Shown: positions 49,330 to 60,359 of the stretch, piece by piece
How positions within the stretch are numbered: position 1 is the first letter of the stretch
Layout of the letters: each line of letters starts with the position of its first letter
DNA from: Sphagnum compactum
Lineage: Eukaryota > Bryophyta > Sphagnopsida > Sphagnales
Reading direction: 5' to 3'
DNA length: 64,000 nucleotides
Assembly: GCA_965153455.1 (NCBI GenBank)
Contig: OZ234502.1
Span: forward strand, 12,369,495-12,433,494
Position numbers and translations under genes: made by a program
The notes under the pieces: generated by a model
What the model was told of the DNA's origin: nothing
Seen by the model: only the letters and a program-made list of their open reading frames with translations
Databases searched by the model: none

Positions 49330-50530
49330 TTGGCTAAACCTTTATATTTTCAAGAAAACTTCTATACTTCATGGCTAAATTTTCATCTTTTGTCAAAATG
49401 TCTTTGCTTATTGGCAAAACTTTTACCTTTTCATATCAAAACTCTTTTATTTCTTAACTAAACTTTCACCTATTGGCAAAATCTTTCCAATTTTTGGTTA
49501 AACCTTTCTATTTCTTAATTAAACCTCTATCTATTGGCAAAAATTTCTTTCGTTCATGGCTAAACATTTATTTCTTGACAAAACCTTTTTGCCTCATGGT
49601 TAAATTTCCACCTCTAGGCAACACTTTTATATCTCTATGGCTAAACCTCTATTTCTTGGCAAGCTTTCTACTTCATTGCTGAACCTATACCTTTTGTCAA
49701 AACCTTTCTGCTTCATGGCTAAACCTTTACGTCTTGGCAAAACCTTTCTCCTTCATGGCTAAATTTCTACCTCTTGACAACACCTTTTTATTTCATGGTT
49801 AAACCTTTCCTTCTTGGCAAAACCTTTCTGTACTTCATGGCTAATCCTTCACATCTTGATAAAACCTTTCTCCTTCATGGCTAAACCTTTCATTCTTGGC
49901 AAAAACCTTCTACTTCATGACTAAATTATATCTACCTTTTGACAAAACCTTTATGTTTCATGGCTAAACCTTTGCCTCTTGGCAAAACCTTTCTCCTTCA
50001 TGGATAAACTTCTACTTCTTGGTGAAACCTTTCTACTTCATGCATAAACCTTTATACTCCATGGGTAAATTTTTATCTCTTGGCAAGACCTTAATGTCTT
50101 CTTGGTTAACCTTTTAGCCATTGACAAAATCTTTTTACTTATTGGCTAAACCTTCACCTTTTTGCAAAGCCTTTCGATTTCTTATCTAAACCTTCATCTT
50201 TTGGAAAAACCTCTTTAGTTCTTAAGTAAACCGCTATTTCTTGGCAAACCCTCTCAATTTTTGGGCTAATGGCAAAAACTTTCGATTTGTGCAATTAAAA
50301 CTTTACCTTTTAACAAAACCTTTTTGCTTCATGGCTAAAATTTTATTTTTTGGCAACACATTTTAATTCGTTACTAAAGTTTTACCTATTGGCAAACCTT
50401 TGTATATTTTTAACTAGAATTCTACCTCTTAGCAAAACCTCTTTTCTTCATTGTTAAAGCTTAACCTTTTGACAATACTTTTCTACTTCACGATTATGCC
50501 TTTACCTCTTGGCAAAACTTTTTTATTTCA
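49330..50530. repeat. 40-bp tandem array, about 30 copies
   Basis: Unit 'cttggcaaaacctttctact' + 'tcatggctaaacctttacct', with a clear 40-bp step at 49734-49774. Units alternate 'ggcaaaacc' and 'ggctaaacc' boxes. A second, shorter stretch lies at 51390-51850. Confidence 0.85.
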
Positions 50531-50539
50531 TGTAAGGTT

Positions 50540-51380
50540 GTCATTGCATCCATGCATCCATCAAGATGCGACGAATTTGCATACAAGCGCAACCTAGTGT
50601 CACATCAATATAGGGTCAACCTAGGTCAAAATGAAGTCGGGCTACCCAAAATATAATATGGGTGACTAAAAATCTTGTCATTCAATCACCCAAAACCATG
50701 TGGCAAGTTGCAATTGAAACAACTTTTGGTTGCCACACTTTTATGATGACGAAAAATAATTTTTGTGGCAATTAATTTTTAAATATAATGATTGAAATGT
50801 TTTTGGGGAAAAACTAAAAATTTCAATTATTAGATCAATGGTGGAGATTAAACCATGGTCCATTGAATGGTTAAAAATCTTCGGAAGGTGATTGAAAATG
50901 TTTTAGGCATTGCCCGAAAAACTGGGTGACCAAATTTTTGGTCACTAAGTTTGGCAACCAAAGGCAACTGAAAAATTTTAGTGGCCTAGAATGGTAATTG
51001 AAAGTGACCAAAAATTGGTGATAGAATTTTTCAAGCATTGCCCAAAATAATTTGGGCAATTGGCAACAATTAATTTGTTTTTCAATTGTTAGATTAATGG
51101 CCACTATCAATTAGACAACTAAAAGTTTTTGGGTAGATAAAAAAAATTGGGCAAACTTGACTTGGTGATTGAAAGTTGGCAACTAAAATTTTTTAGTTGC
51201 CCTATTTAGCGACATGAAAATTGTGTGACTAAAAGTTTTCAGTTGCTTTTGGTTACTAAAATTAGTTTGATTGAAAATTTTTGGTTGCCAAAAGAAATGG
51301 TCAACATTTGAATATGCATGTCTATTTAAACACATCAGGACGAATGGACACAATTTTGGTGCATGACATTAGTTTTATAA
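50540..51380. other. AT-rich spacer with diffuse repetition
   Basis: The words 'ggttgccaa', 'aaaattttt' and 'gtgattgaaa' recur irregularly between the two 40-bp arrays. No gene is seen; the 50871-51110 frame is not convincing. Confidence 0.45.
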
Positions 51381-51389
51381 CTGTGACTA

Positions 51390-51850
51390 CATGGGTAAAT
51401 TTCTACCACTTGGCAAAACCTTTTCACTTAATGGCTAAACCTCCATTTTTTAATTAAACCTTTAGTTTACAAAACCTTTTTACTTCTCGGTTAAACCTTT
51501 ACCTCTTTGCAAAACCTATATATTCCTAACTAAACTCTTAACTTTTGGCGAATCCTCTTTAGTTTTTAGCTAAGCCTCCATATCTTTGCAAAACCTTTTT
51601 ATTTCATGGGTACACCTTTACCTTTGGCAAAACTTTTGCAATTTTTTAATCTTTACCTCTTTGCAAAATGATTATTCTATCATGGATAAACCTTTATTTC
51701 TTCATAAAACCTTTTTACTTCATGGTTAGACCATATTTTTTGACAAAACCTTTACATTTTAAGCTAAGTATATATCAACAAAACCTCTATTCTTCTAACT
51801 AAACATCCACTTATTGGCAAAATTTATATTTCATCATGGCTAATCTAACA
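51390..51850. repeat. 40-bp tandem array, second block
   Basis: Same unit family as 49330-50530, more degenerate. It ends about 100 bp before the second copy of the direct duplication. Confidence 0.75.
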
Positions 51851-52356
51851 TAACTTACACTATTGTTAAGCATAGCCTTGGCAAAACCTAGAATTCATAT
51901 TGTTTACTCTATAACGATAACTATAATTGAAATCAATGTAAGTTGGACACAAATAAGACCTTACAGTTTCATCATTCAAATGTTGATTCCATTTTTCCAA
52001 AATTTTCCCTTTTTCCACCATCAATAACCAAAATTAATACCTATTCACTCTTTTCCCCTTACCACCAACATGGATACATGATGAAAATATAATTGACATG
52101 TGCCTTTTTCATGATATTTATGTATATATATATATATTTTTTTTTGTTTTTTGAAATTGACACAAATAATGATGAAGTATTCAAAATCATATGAAAACAT
52201 AAGAAAAGGAGGAAAAGGTGATCATCATTGGGATTGCAAAATAGTGCAAAGCTCAAGTTTATTTAGGCCTCTTAATATTCAATTAAGTCATTTTGGCTAG
52301 ACTTAATTTAAATTAATTTACTTCATCTTAGAAGGCTAAATTAGATGCCCCCTCAT

Positions 52357-53130
52357 GTTTTTGAATTTTTAAAAAATTGGTCATATTAGTAAATTATGTA
52401 ATCACTTAAGTAATTTTGACAAAATGACTACAATCATTTAATTGAAACCATGAACGTAGTTAAAATGGTTGTCACATGGTAAATATTATTGCATGATTAG
52501 GTTTAGACAATAGTTGCAAATTGTTTTGGTCATGTGGATGCCACATTTTGGCACAATGATAGGTGGCTTCGGCTAGTATATTTATGCTATTACATTTAAT
52601 ATACCTAAGTTAATATATATAGGTTAACTACGATAACATATTTACTTAAGTTTAAGTTAATGGTATTATACACAACTTAAATTTGTATGGTTCATATATT
52701 GGCACTAGGTATAAATGTTTTTTCTTTTGGTACAATTTTTTTGCCAAAATGTGAAATCAATTTTGGGATTGTAACCACACAAAGGTTGTTTTTTGAATTT
52801 ATGATTCTTTTGGGGACTTTTTGGCTTAGGTGTTTATAAAATTAAATGTATCTTGGAAACCATTTTTTAATACTAAATTAATATCATTTTTAACTGTTTC
52901 ATGTAGGATTTAAGAATTTTGGTTAGATAGTGCAATTTGACTCAACACACAATGAAGGATTTCCATGATGTATGCATGTATTGCAATTCAGAAAATTGAA
53001 AAAGTTCTAAAATCAAATAGAAAGTTGAATAATAAAAAATTGTAGACACATTAGTTTGAGATTAAAATGAGGTTAATTGATTATTTAAGTAAACCCTTTC
53101 AAAAGCCTTTGTGATCACTACCTTTTAACC
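52357..53130. other. Block of about 770 bp absent from copy 1 of the duplication
   Basis: Copy 1 reads straight from 'ccccttcatgt' to 'aaccaaaggtgtta' at 40322. Here AT-rich sequence without recognised genes or terminal repeats lies between. Insertion here or deletion in copy 1 cannot be distinguished. Confidence 0.55.
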
Positions 53131-54951
53131 AAAGGTGTTAGGTCCCATATCCATAAAACAACAAAGGATATTTTATGACATCGAAATATAATTACACTTT
53201 TGACTTCATTGAGCCACAATGACGATCATGGTTCATTGAGTCACAACTAGTTTAACCATGGTTAATTTAATTTAAATTAATTTAACAACAATTTTAACTA
53301 GCTTAATTTAGCCATGGTTTGTTTAATTATGTCTCATTCCGCCATAAATTAGTTAACCATGGTTTTTTTAGACATGATTCATTTGACCATAATTAGTTTA
53401 GCCATAAATATTGTTAGCCATGATTCATTCATTCAAAATTATTTCAACCATGTTTAGTTTAGTCATAGTTAGTTTGACCTTATTAGTTTAACCATAAATA
53501 ATTTAGTTGTAATTAACTTATTTATATTAGTTTAGCCATGATTGGTTTAACCACAATTATTTTAGCCCTAATTATTTGAGACACAATTCATTTAACCACA
53601 CTTAAATTAACCATGGTTAGTTCAGTGACAATTGTGTTCTTAACCATAATTTATTTAGCCACAAATAATTTATTCATGAGTTATGGTTCATTAAGCCATA
53701 ATTAGTTTAATCATTATTTATTTTTCCATATAGAGTTAATTTAGCGATGGCTAATTTAGCCATCAAAACTTTAACCATTGGAAATTTTGCAATAATTAGC
53801 TTAACCATAATCAATTTAACCATGGTTAATTTAATTAGGTTTAGGCTTGGTTAGCTTAGGTTTGCTTTAGATTTTGTGAAGGCTATGCTTAACTTAATCT
53901 AAGTATCATATGTTAAATTACATAAGCTTAATTTAATGTGAGTAGACTTTGGTTGATAATTTAACCATGATAAAATCATAAATTTTGCTAATAAGCGGAT
54001 GTTTAACTATAAAAAATAGAAGTTTTGTTGAGAACTATAGATATAATTTAAGAATGTAAAGGTTTTACTAAGATGTAAAGTTTAGCCATGAAGCAAAAGG
54101 TTTTGACAAGTGTAAAAATTTGTCAAAAATGAGATAGTCGTTTTGCAAAGAAATAGAAACATGTATTTTATTAATTTCAAACTTAACTCAACATGGTGAG
54201 TGCAAGGAAGGCCACCTAGTGGCCACAAGATTCAAACAATTTTGAATAAAACTTGCAAAATTATTGTTATATTTTATATTCGTCTATTATTGTTATGTGC
54301 TAGAAGAAATCATGTCCTTTGCAACCAATCAATAAATGACTAGGTGTCCTCCATGGCTCTATCAATGACTACTGTCATATAGTACAACTTCATTTCCAAT
54401 GTGTACTTAGTAGAAGTCATACATTAGTCAAGCAAATGACTCATGGATGAAATAAAATCGAATGAAAAATATTTTTAAAAATTTCAGTTGATTACTTTCA
54501 TCCATTACTAACATGGAAATACTTAATTGTCATGTAATGATGGTTGTGAAATATATATGACTACTGAATGACTCCCCCAAATCAAGCAAGAAATTCTATA
54601 ATGCGTGCAAATATTCAATGGTAGTTTTAATTTTTTAAGGTTGTTGTGGGACCCACCAAGTAGTGTGACATGCTCGCGTGACCACATCACTGGCATAAAT
54701 CAAGGGTCCCACTAGCTCCAATAGAAGCTTGACAATTACTACACAATGACTTGCCCTCCACATGATGTCCATAGAAACTGTCATAACAACGAATAAAATA
54801 CTACATAAGAGATGTGAATGCCCAATTCACATAAAAATAAGTAACACTAAAATTGTGACATGATAGCATAATTTGCCAATTCTGTAGATGGGTTTTCCAT
54901 GACTTGACTTACTAAAAAGCTTTGTACAATAGTCCAAAAAATGTAATCTAT

Positions 54952-55003
54952 CAACCACAATGTCTGTTGTGTTTGATATTGTACGTGAGAGATTTAATTT
55001 TAA
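54952..55003 (+). repeat. 55-bp junction block, copy 4
   Basis: Diverged copy (CAACCACAATGTCTGTTGTG...) inside copy 2 of the direct duplication, in the position corresponding to 42212-42266. Confidence 0.6.
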
Positions 55004-56146
55004 ATACTAAATAACTCAACGACGTACGCTCTGATCAATGTATTCCCAAAATTTGTTTAGGTCGGTCATAACAGGTTTGGGGCTGATGAAAATATTTCTC
55101 TTTAGGCTTCTGCCCAGATGATAATATATACATATGTTTCTCAGAGACTAATAAAAAAACATTTCAACAATCCTGGTGAGAAGGAGCATATGTATCATGT
55201 GGAACAAGTTTGTCACACCAGGTGACAAAACATCAGTCAATGGATAAGGCAGGATTAAGAAAAGCAAACAAAACAAAGCAGAACAGAGTTGAAAGCAAGT
55301 GATGGACATCATATACTGTTCACCTTTATTGTTCACAGCCCACAAGAAAACAGTACAATCTCCAAGAAGATGAAGAAGAAGAACAACAACAACAACTAGA
55401 GGCATGGTTTTGTCTTCTTTTCTCTGGCAAATGTAGTGATCTCACCCTCCAGTTTCATATTTTTCTTCACAACACAGACATGCCAGAAAGATCACCTGTC
55501 CCGCAACCCGAAAGTCAAGACTTGAAGACCACATGCCTGTGCCTTACTAGGCCTTTAAAGGAATGTTCCATTAGCACGGGTAGATTCTTTTTTTCCCCCA
55601 AAGCCCTTAACATGGGTTTTCTGATTCTAAGCATGGGATTTAAAATTCCAGGCACAAGGTTTTTAAATGTGGATGCAAGCGATTTTTTGATTCTAAGCAT
55701 GGGGTTTTTTGATTCTGGGCACAAGGTTTTTTATTTGGAGGCAAGTGATTTTTTATTCTAAGTATGGGATGTTTTGATTCCTGGAACAAGGTCTTTTATT
55801 TGGGTGCAAGCGATTTTTGATTTCGAGCAAGGGGTTTTTGATTCTGAACACACTTGGAATGAAAAACTTGAAATTTTGGCTTGAAATTGGGTGTGAAAGC
55901 ACTTGAATATTTCTTATATTTGAATTTTTATAAACATGCCTGAGTCCAAAGCTTGTCCTTGGAATAAAAAAACTCCCTAAAAAATAATTTTTTTCTTTTT
56001 TGGAAAAAGAAAATTAAAAAGGCCTTGTGCTCAAGGATTTGAATCACAAACTCTAGGAAAACACAAGAAAATTTCGATCATCCTAATGAAATCTACCCTG
56101 AACTAATCAAACATGCCTTGAGGCGAGGGGTATGATAAAACAAATT

Positions 56147-56637
56147 CTGGATTGGATGAAGTTGAAGTTTCCAAAAGTGTGTGTCATTTTCATTCCAACA
56201 AATTGCACTAACATACTTCAACTTGCTGATGTCATCTTGTAGCGCCCATTCAAACATGTGTCAAGAAAATTTTTCATTCTTGGACCTGCTTAACAATCAA
56301 AAGCCGACTAGAAAAAGGTGAGAATCCTAAAGTTGACTTTCAGATGTCAATTATGAAATCAAACCTATGTGCATGGTTGTTTTACACATGGATTCATGTG
56401 AAAAACATGAATGAAAGGATTTGCAAAGGTTGGGAGAAAATAGGACTATTAAGGAGCTTCAACATGCAATTTCAGCTTGAAGCTATGGAGGTCAATGCTA
56501 TTACACCTCTCTTTTCAACTACTTTTAATTCATAATTTAAACAACACGAAGAGGAAGTAGATGATATAGATCTAGAGGATTCCACTCTTGAAATCATGCA
56601 AAATTGTTTGAGTGTTTATATTACTGAAACTATTTAA
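56147..56637 (+). pseudogene. DDE-superfamily transposase fragment, C-terminal part
   Basis: The plus strand reads KVCVIFIPTNCTNILQLADV, then a TAG where a Gln is expected, then RPFKHVSRKF. After frame changes it continues KSNLCAWLFYTWIHVKNMNE, RICKGWEKIGLLRSF and FQLEAMEVNAITPLF, then an acidic tail (HEEEVDDIDLEDSTLEIM) to a stop at 56637. The 'P..CT..LQ.ADV...RPFKH' box and the 'GW.K.GLLRAF...F..EAM..NA..PLF' box are typical of DDE_1-type transposases near and after the last catalytic residue. The N-terminal and central parts are missing. The fragment begins within about 10 bp of the end of the direct duplication. Confidence 0.65.
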
Positions 56638-56803
56638 CCATAGGATCTTCAAATCATCCTCCCTATATTTGAGCATGAAAGATGGAATCTGATATGTGAC
56701 AAAATCTCATGTTGGACAAAGAAGTCATCATGGACCTATGAGTTGTGCACCAAAAATGATTCTGGAATCTTGGACTTCCAACACAAGGCGGCAAAACACA
56801 TAC

Positions 56804-58730
56804 CTTAATGCATTCATACTCTTTTTGTGCAAGGTGGAGAGCTTCTTCAGTGACCTTGACCACCTCTTTAAGTTCATTGACTTTCCAGTTATGAGTATTG
56901 TTTCCACCAAAAACTTTGTTGGAAGTTGTTGGAAGTTTTCAATCTGCATGTTATTTGTAGCCACATCCAACATCAATGTTTGTATTGTCAGGAGTGCATT
57001 GAGCGGTTTGCAAATGCTGTGTGCAAAGCTTGAGTAAGTGCTAAATACTCATGCAGAGTGTCATGTCAAGACATAAAATGGTCACTTATCAAATGAATAG
57101 TATGAAAAATACCTACTGGAAAAAAATAACGTTGATTCATTGCCCTAGCAAATTCAATCGGCAATAACACATCACCTCAGATTTCTTCGAAGTAAGGGCA
57201 TCATAGGTGAACTCATCAAGGTCTTAATGAAAAAACAAGGTTTAATGTGACACATGCAATGGAGAAACTGTTGGTTCCTTTGGAGTAATGGGTTCTCCTA
57301 AGAGCATCTGAAAATCAAAAGTAGACCATACACCCTGCCTGGAAGGTGTCAAATTGAATACTGATAGGTAATTTGGAGCCAGATGCTTCACCAAACGTTG
57401 TACAGATTAGGCAGTGCATTCCCAGTAAAAACAACTAGCCTTAACAGCTCTAGTGGCAACACATTTTGCATTAGCAGCATGAATTGGTGTGAACCCTGCA
57501 TCCATTTCAAATTTGGCAACCTTGCTGAAAGTTAGCCCAAGCTCTCCCATCACTTCCCCGCCTCTGGCTGAGGCTTCACCAACACTTCTGCCTACACCCC
57601 TTTGCCCAGACCCTTAAATGATTGTTTAGACAACCTGCGCTTGCTTCATATAGGTCATTTCAATCATGAGAATCAAGCCTTCCCTGGTGGGAATGAAATG
57701 CCTTCTTTGGTACACATGCCTTTTAAGCAAATGAGATTCCTGGTACATTCAGGTACATTCGTAGAATTGTTACTTTAGCTTTAAGATTACAGGTAGGATC
57801 ATGGCTTTGTATATCCCACCCAAAACCCATCAATCTCCCAGTGTATAGAATGCTAATCTACCTGTTGGGAAACATCACTACTTGATGGTGTTCAAGGTCT
57901 TGCAATTTCTCCTTCTTGTCAAAAAACACTATGTCTTCTTCAATGATGGCAGGCCTAGTGTTGCCCCAGTCATTTGTAACTGACTGCTTCAACTCTTTGA
58001 ACAATCTCACCAAGTCTCGACCACCTTTTACAGGTTGTGCTGCATCATGGGGTGCAAGGATTGTGCTGCCTTCTCCAAACAACTGTCAAGGGAGATTTGT
58101 CGCCCAATTTAGGTTAACATATTTTCCTTGTGACAGTGAAGCACATTTGCCTCCCAGATAAGGAGCTTTGAAATCTGCATGCCAGTAAATTCATGACATC
58201 ATGCACATTTCGTAGTTTTCATGTAGCAGATGGTCTATATCAGAAACCAAACAAAAGAGTCAATCCTTGAAACGAAAAGGATCTTGAGATTCCTTCCAAA
58301 GAAGAACTCACCTCAACTTGCAGGAACAAACAAAGTTCATCGCTTTGGCGAAGAACAGGATGTGCAACCAATTTGCCCAAGTATTTCTCCAATGCTGCAT
58401 GCCGATTCTCAATAAACTCATCCTTTTGCATGACCTAGTTCTCCATAGGATTCTTATCTGGCCGAGGAGGAATGACGAAACCCCTGAAGCTTTGTGCAAG
58501 CCTGTCTGCAAATGTGACAACATCATGAAAACGTAGTTGCACACTGAAATTTGACCCCTTGTAGGATGCAATATTTGTGTGTGTATTGATCAAATAGGTC
58601 ACATATGAGGATATGCAACTCCAGCTACAAGTGAGGCATCTGACTCCGGAATTTTTGGTGGATTTATCACTATGATTACGAGCACATCGGAGAATGAATC
58701 TCTCTATGAGAAATTTTTTGTCATATTATG
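56804..58730 (-). pseudogene. SNX2: Sorting nexin 2-type gene (PX and BAR domains), multi-exon pseudogene
   Basis: Minus-strand blocks in order: INPPKIPESDASLVAGVA (58.7 kb); after a frameshift YVTYLINTHTN, FADRLAQSFRGFVIPPRPDK and MQKDEFIENRHAALEKYLGK, then HPVLRQSDELCLFLQVE with a GT donor at 58311. These are the PX domain with its PPRPDK phosphoinositide-binding box. Exon 58082-57882 reads LFGEGSTILAPHD and GGRDLVRLFKELKQSVTNDW, the start of the BAR-like region. A segment from 57587 has GELGLTFSKVAKFEMD and TRAVKASCFYWE. A last segment ends at 56804 with LTIQTLMLDVA and VVKVTEEALHLAQKEYECIK, again with a GT donor. SNX2 proteins work with VPS retromer subunits on endosomal membranes. A TAG in the PX part (CAG to TAG), a TAA in the BAR part and frameshifts make this copy non-functional; the terminal exon is missing. 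Confidence 0.85.
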
Positions 58731-58774
58731 GCTCAAGTTTCGGGCAAAAAAGGCATCTGCATATGATGATGGTG

Positions 58775-58800
58775 CACCCTAAATCTAAAACCCTAAACCC
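58775..58800. repeat. Short CCCTAAA telomere-like tract
   Basis: CCCTAAAtctaaaaCCCTAAACCCTAAA: three telomere-type units. It is short and may be coincidental. Confidence 0.4.
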
Positions 58801-58899
58801 TAAATGATGGTGCCAAAGGAGTGAGGAAAAAAAGACCGCCAAAACCGTCGCCCCAAAACTGTACATTTTGCTTAATTTTCGGCATTAAACGATTTTAAT

Positions 58900-59580
58900 T
58901 TTCTTGAATTTCGACAGACTATTATAAATAATATCAAAAAATTTAACTTGCTCTTATAATGAATTAATTAACACTGAACATGAATATGAGGTATGGTATT
59001 AAACAATAAAATTCTTCCTCATAAGTGGGCGAGCACTTCATCTAATTAATTAATTTTTTTTCCCCATAATACTTAACAAGTATCCCAAAGGAAAAAATGA
59101 TGGGTATCACAAGAAAAATGGGGAATTTTATTTTTTTTGGCAGTGGTTTATGTTTGGTAATGCCCTCAAATATTGCATTCCCAAAATAAGCCCCAAAATA
59201 AACCCTTAAAAATAAATTTGTTTCAACCCATAAAAAATCTTTTAAGGAATGAAAAAAGTTTATCACATGACCATTTTCCAAAAGAATATACAACTTAGAC
59301 AATTAGAGTTTTAAAAGTCAAAAGTTCTAAATAAGAGAAAGATGTTTGTGTAAAAACAAAAAGTTCACTCCCAAATGTTGAAATTCATGCCAAAGTTTTT
59401 TCATTTTCATGATTAGATATTAAAGTTATCCATAAACTAATCCTCACTTTCAGCCCCACATGTACCCACTCGTCCTCCCTTTTGAAGTTTCCTTAAAGTT
59501 CACCGAAGTGAGGATTAGTCTTCAAAACTAAAAATGAACACCATGAAGTGATCACCATAATTTTAATTCTAATCACACAT
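58900..59580. other. AT-rich, no gene recognised
   Basis: Only a short unassigned minus-strand frame (59042-59302) in AT-rich sequence. Nothing else is seen. Confidence 0.5.
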
Positions 59581-59584
59581 CAAT

Positions 59585-60355
59585 GTACCTAGATCAGGGT
59601 ATTAACTAGGTTAGGTCCGACCTAAGTCCTACCTATGGTCTACCTATGGAGCTACTAAAGAAATTAGTTTGTTAAAGGCTACTTAGAGTCTATCTATGGG
59701 CTATTTAAGATAAGGGCTATCAAAAGTTTATTATGATTATGTGGAGATTACTTAAGATGCTACATGGGGCTACTTAAGGACCTATCTAAGTTAGGAAATA
59801 CCTAAGAACTACTTTAAAAACTACTTAGGATATACATAGATGACTATGAATCAACCCTAGGTAACCCCTTAAGTAGGTACCTAAGTAACCGTGATGTAAT
59901 TCCTAGGTAGCCCCTAGGTATCCCTTTAGGTGATCTCTAGGTAGCTTTTTATGTAAGCTTTATGTAACTTTCTAGCACTATGAGTTAGTTTTATGTAGCG
60001 TTTTAAATAACCTTAGGTATTCCCTAACCTAAAAAATCCCCCGTTAATGTCAAAGGTGAGCTTTATAGATAGTCCTTATGTATCCATAACCTAGATAAGC
60101 CTTTAGGTGTCTCCCTAAATATTTCCTAAATAGTCCTTTAGGTAGGTCCTATGGAGTTCTCTGTATAATCCTTAGGTATCCCATAGCCTTGATAGGTCTT
60201 TAAATGTTTTCTTGGTTAGGTTCTATGTAATCCTTTAAGTAATCTTGAAATATCCCATAATTTAAGTATGGCCCTAAATGCTTCCCTAGGGAATCATTAG
60301 GTAGCCCTTTAGGTAAGCCTTATGTTGTTTTTTATGTAAGTTTTCAAGGTAGAAA
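59585..60355. repeat. Degenerate 'CTTAGGTA/CCTAGGTAGCC' repeat region
   Basis: Words such as 'ccctaggtagc', 'cctttaggta' and 'ctatggagctac' recur every 15-30 bp. No fixed period could be established by eye, and no frame is coding-like. Confidence 0.6.
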
Positions 60356-60359
60356 GGCC

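Larger units (their letters stand above)
42212..49720 (-). repeat. Large inverted-repeat arm B
   Basis: Inverted partner of 22388-31860. The gene region is nearly identical to arm A, whereas sequence upstream of about 43820 and beyond about 46900 is clearly more diverged (roughly 8-20% by eye). Unlike arm A it is not bracketed by the 1.36-kb inverted repeats. Confidence 0.85.
51955..56140 (+). repeat. Segmental direct duplication, copy 2
   Basis: Co-linear with 39926-43405 from 'agaccttacagtttcatcat' to 'ggggtatgataaaacaa'. It carries an additional block of about 770 bp (52357-53130) and lacks a short stretch near 54690 that is present in copy 1 (about 41885-41955). Confidence 0.85.

Noticed and set aside
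56696-57037. 113-codon plus-strand frame
   Set aside because: Opposite to the sorting nexin exon with the KVTEEALHLAQKEYECIK block.
57916-58161. 81-codon plus-strand frame and 58230-58536 plus frames
   Set aside because: Antisense to the PX and BAR parts of the sorting nexin pseudogene.
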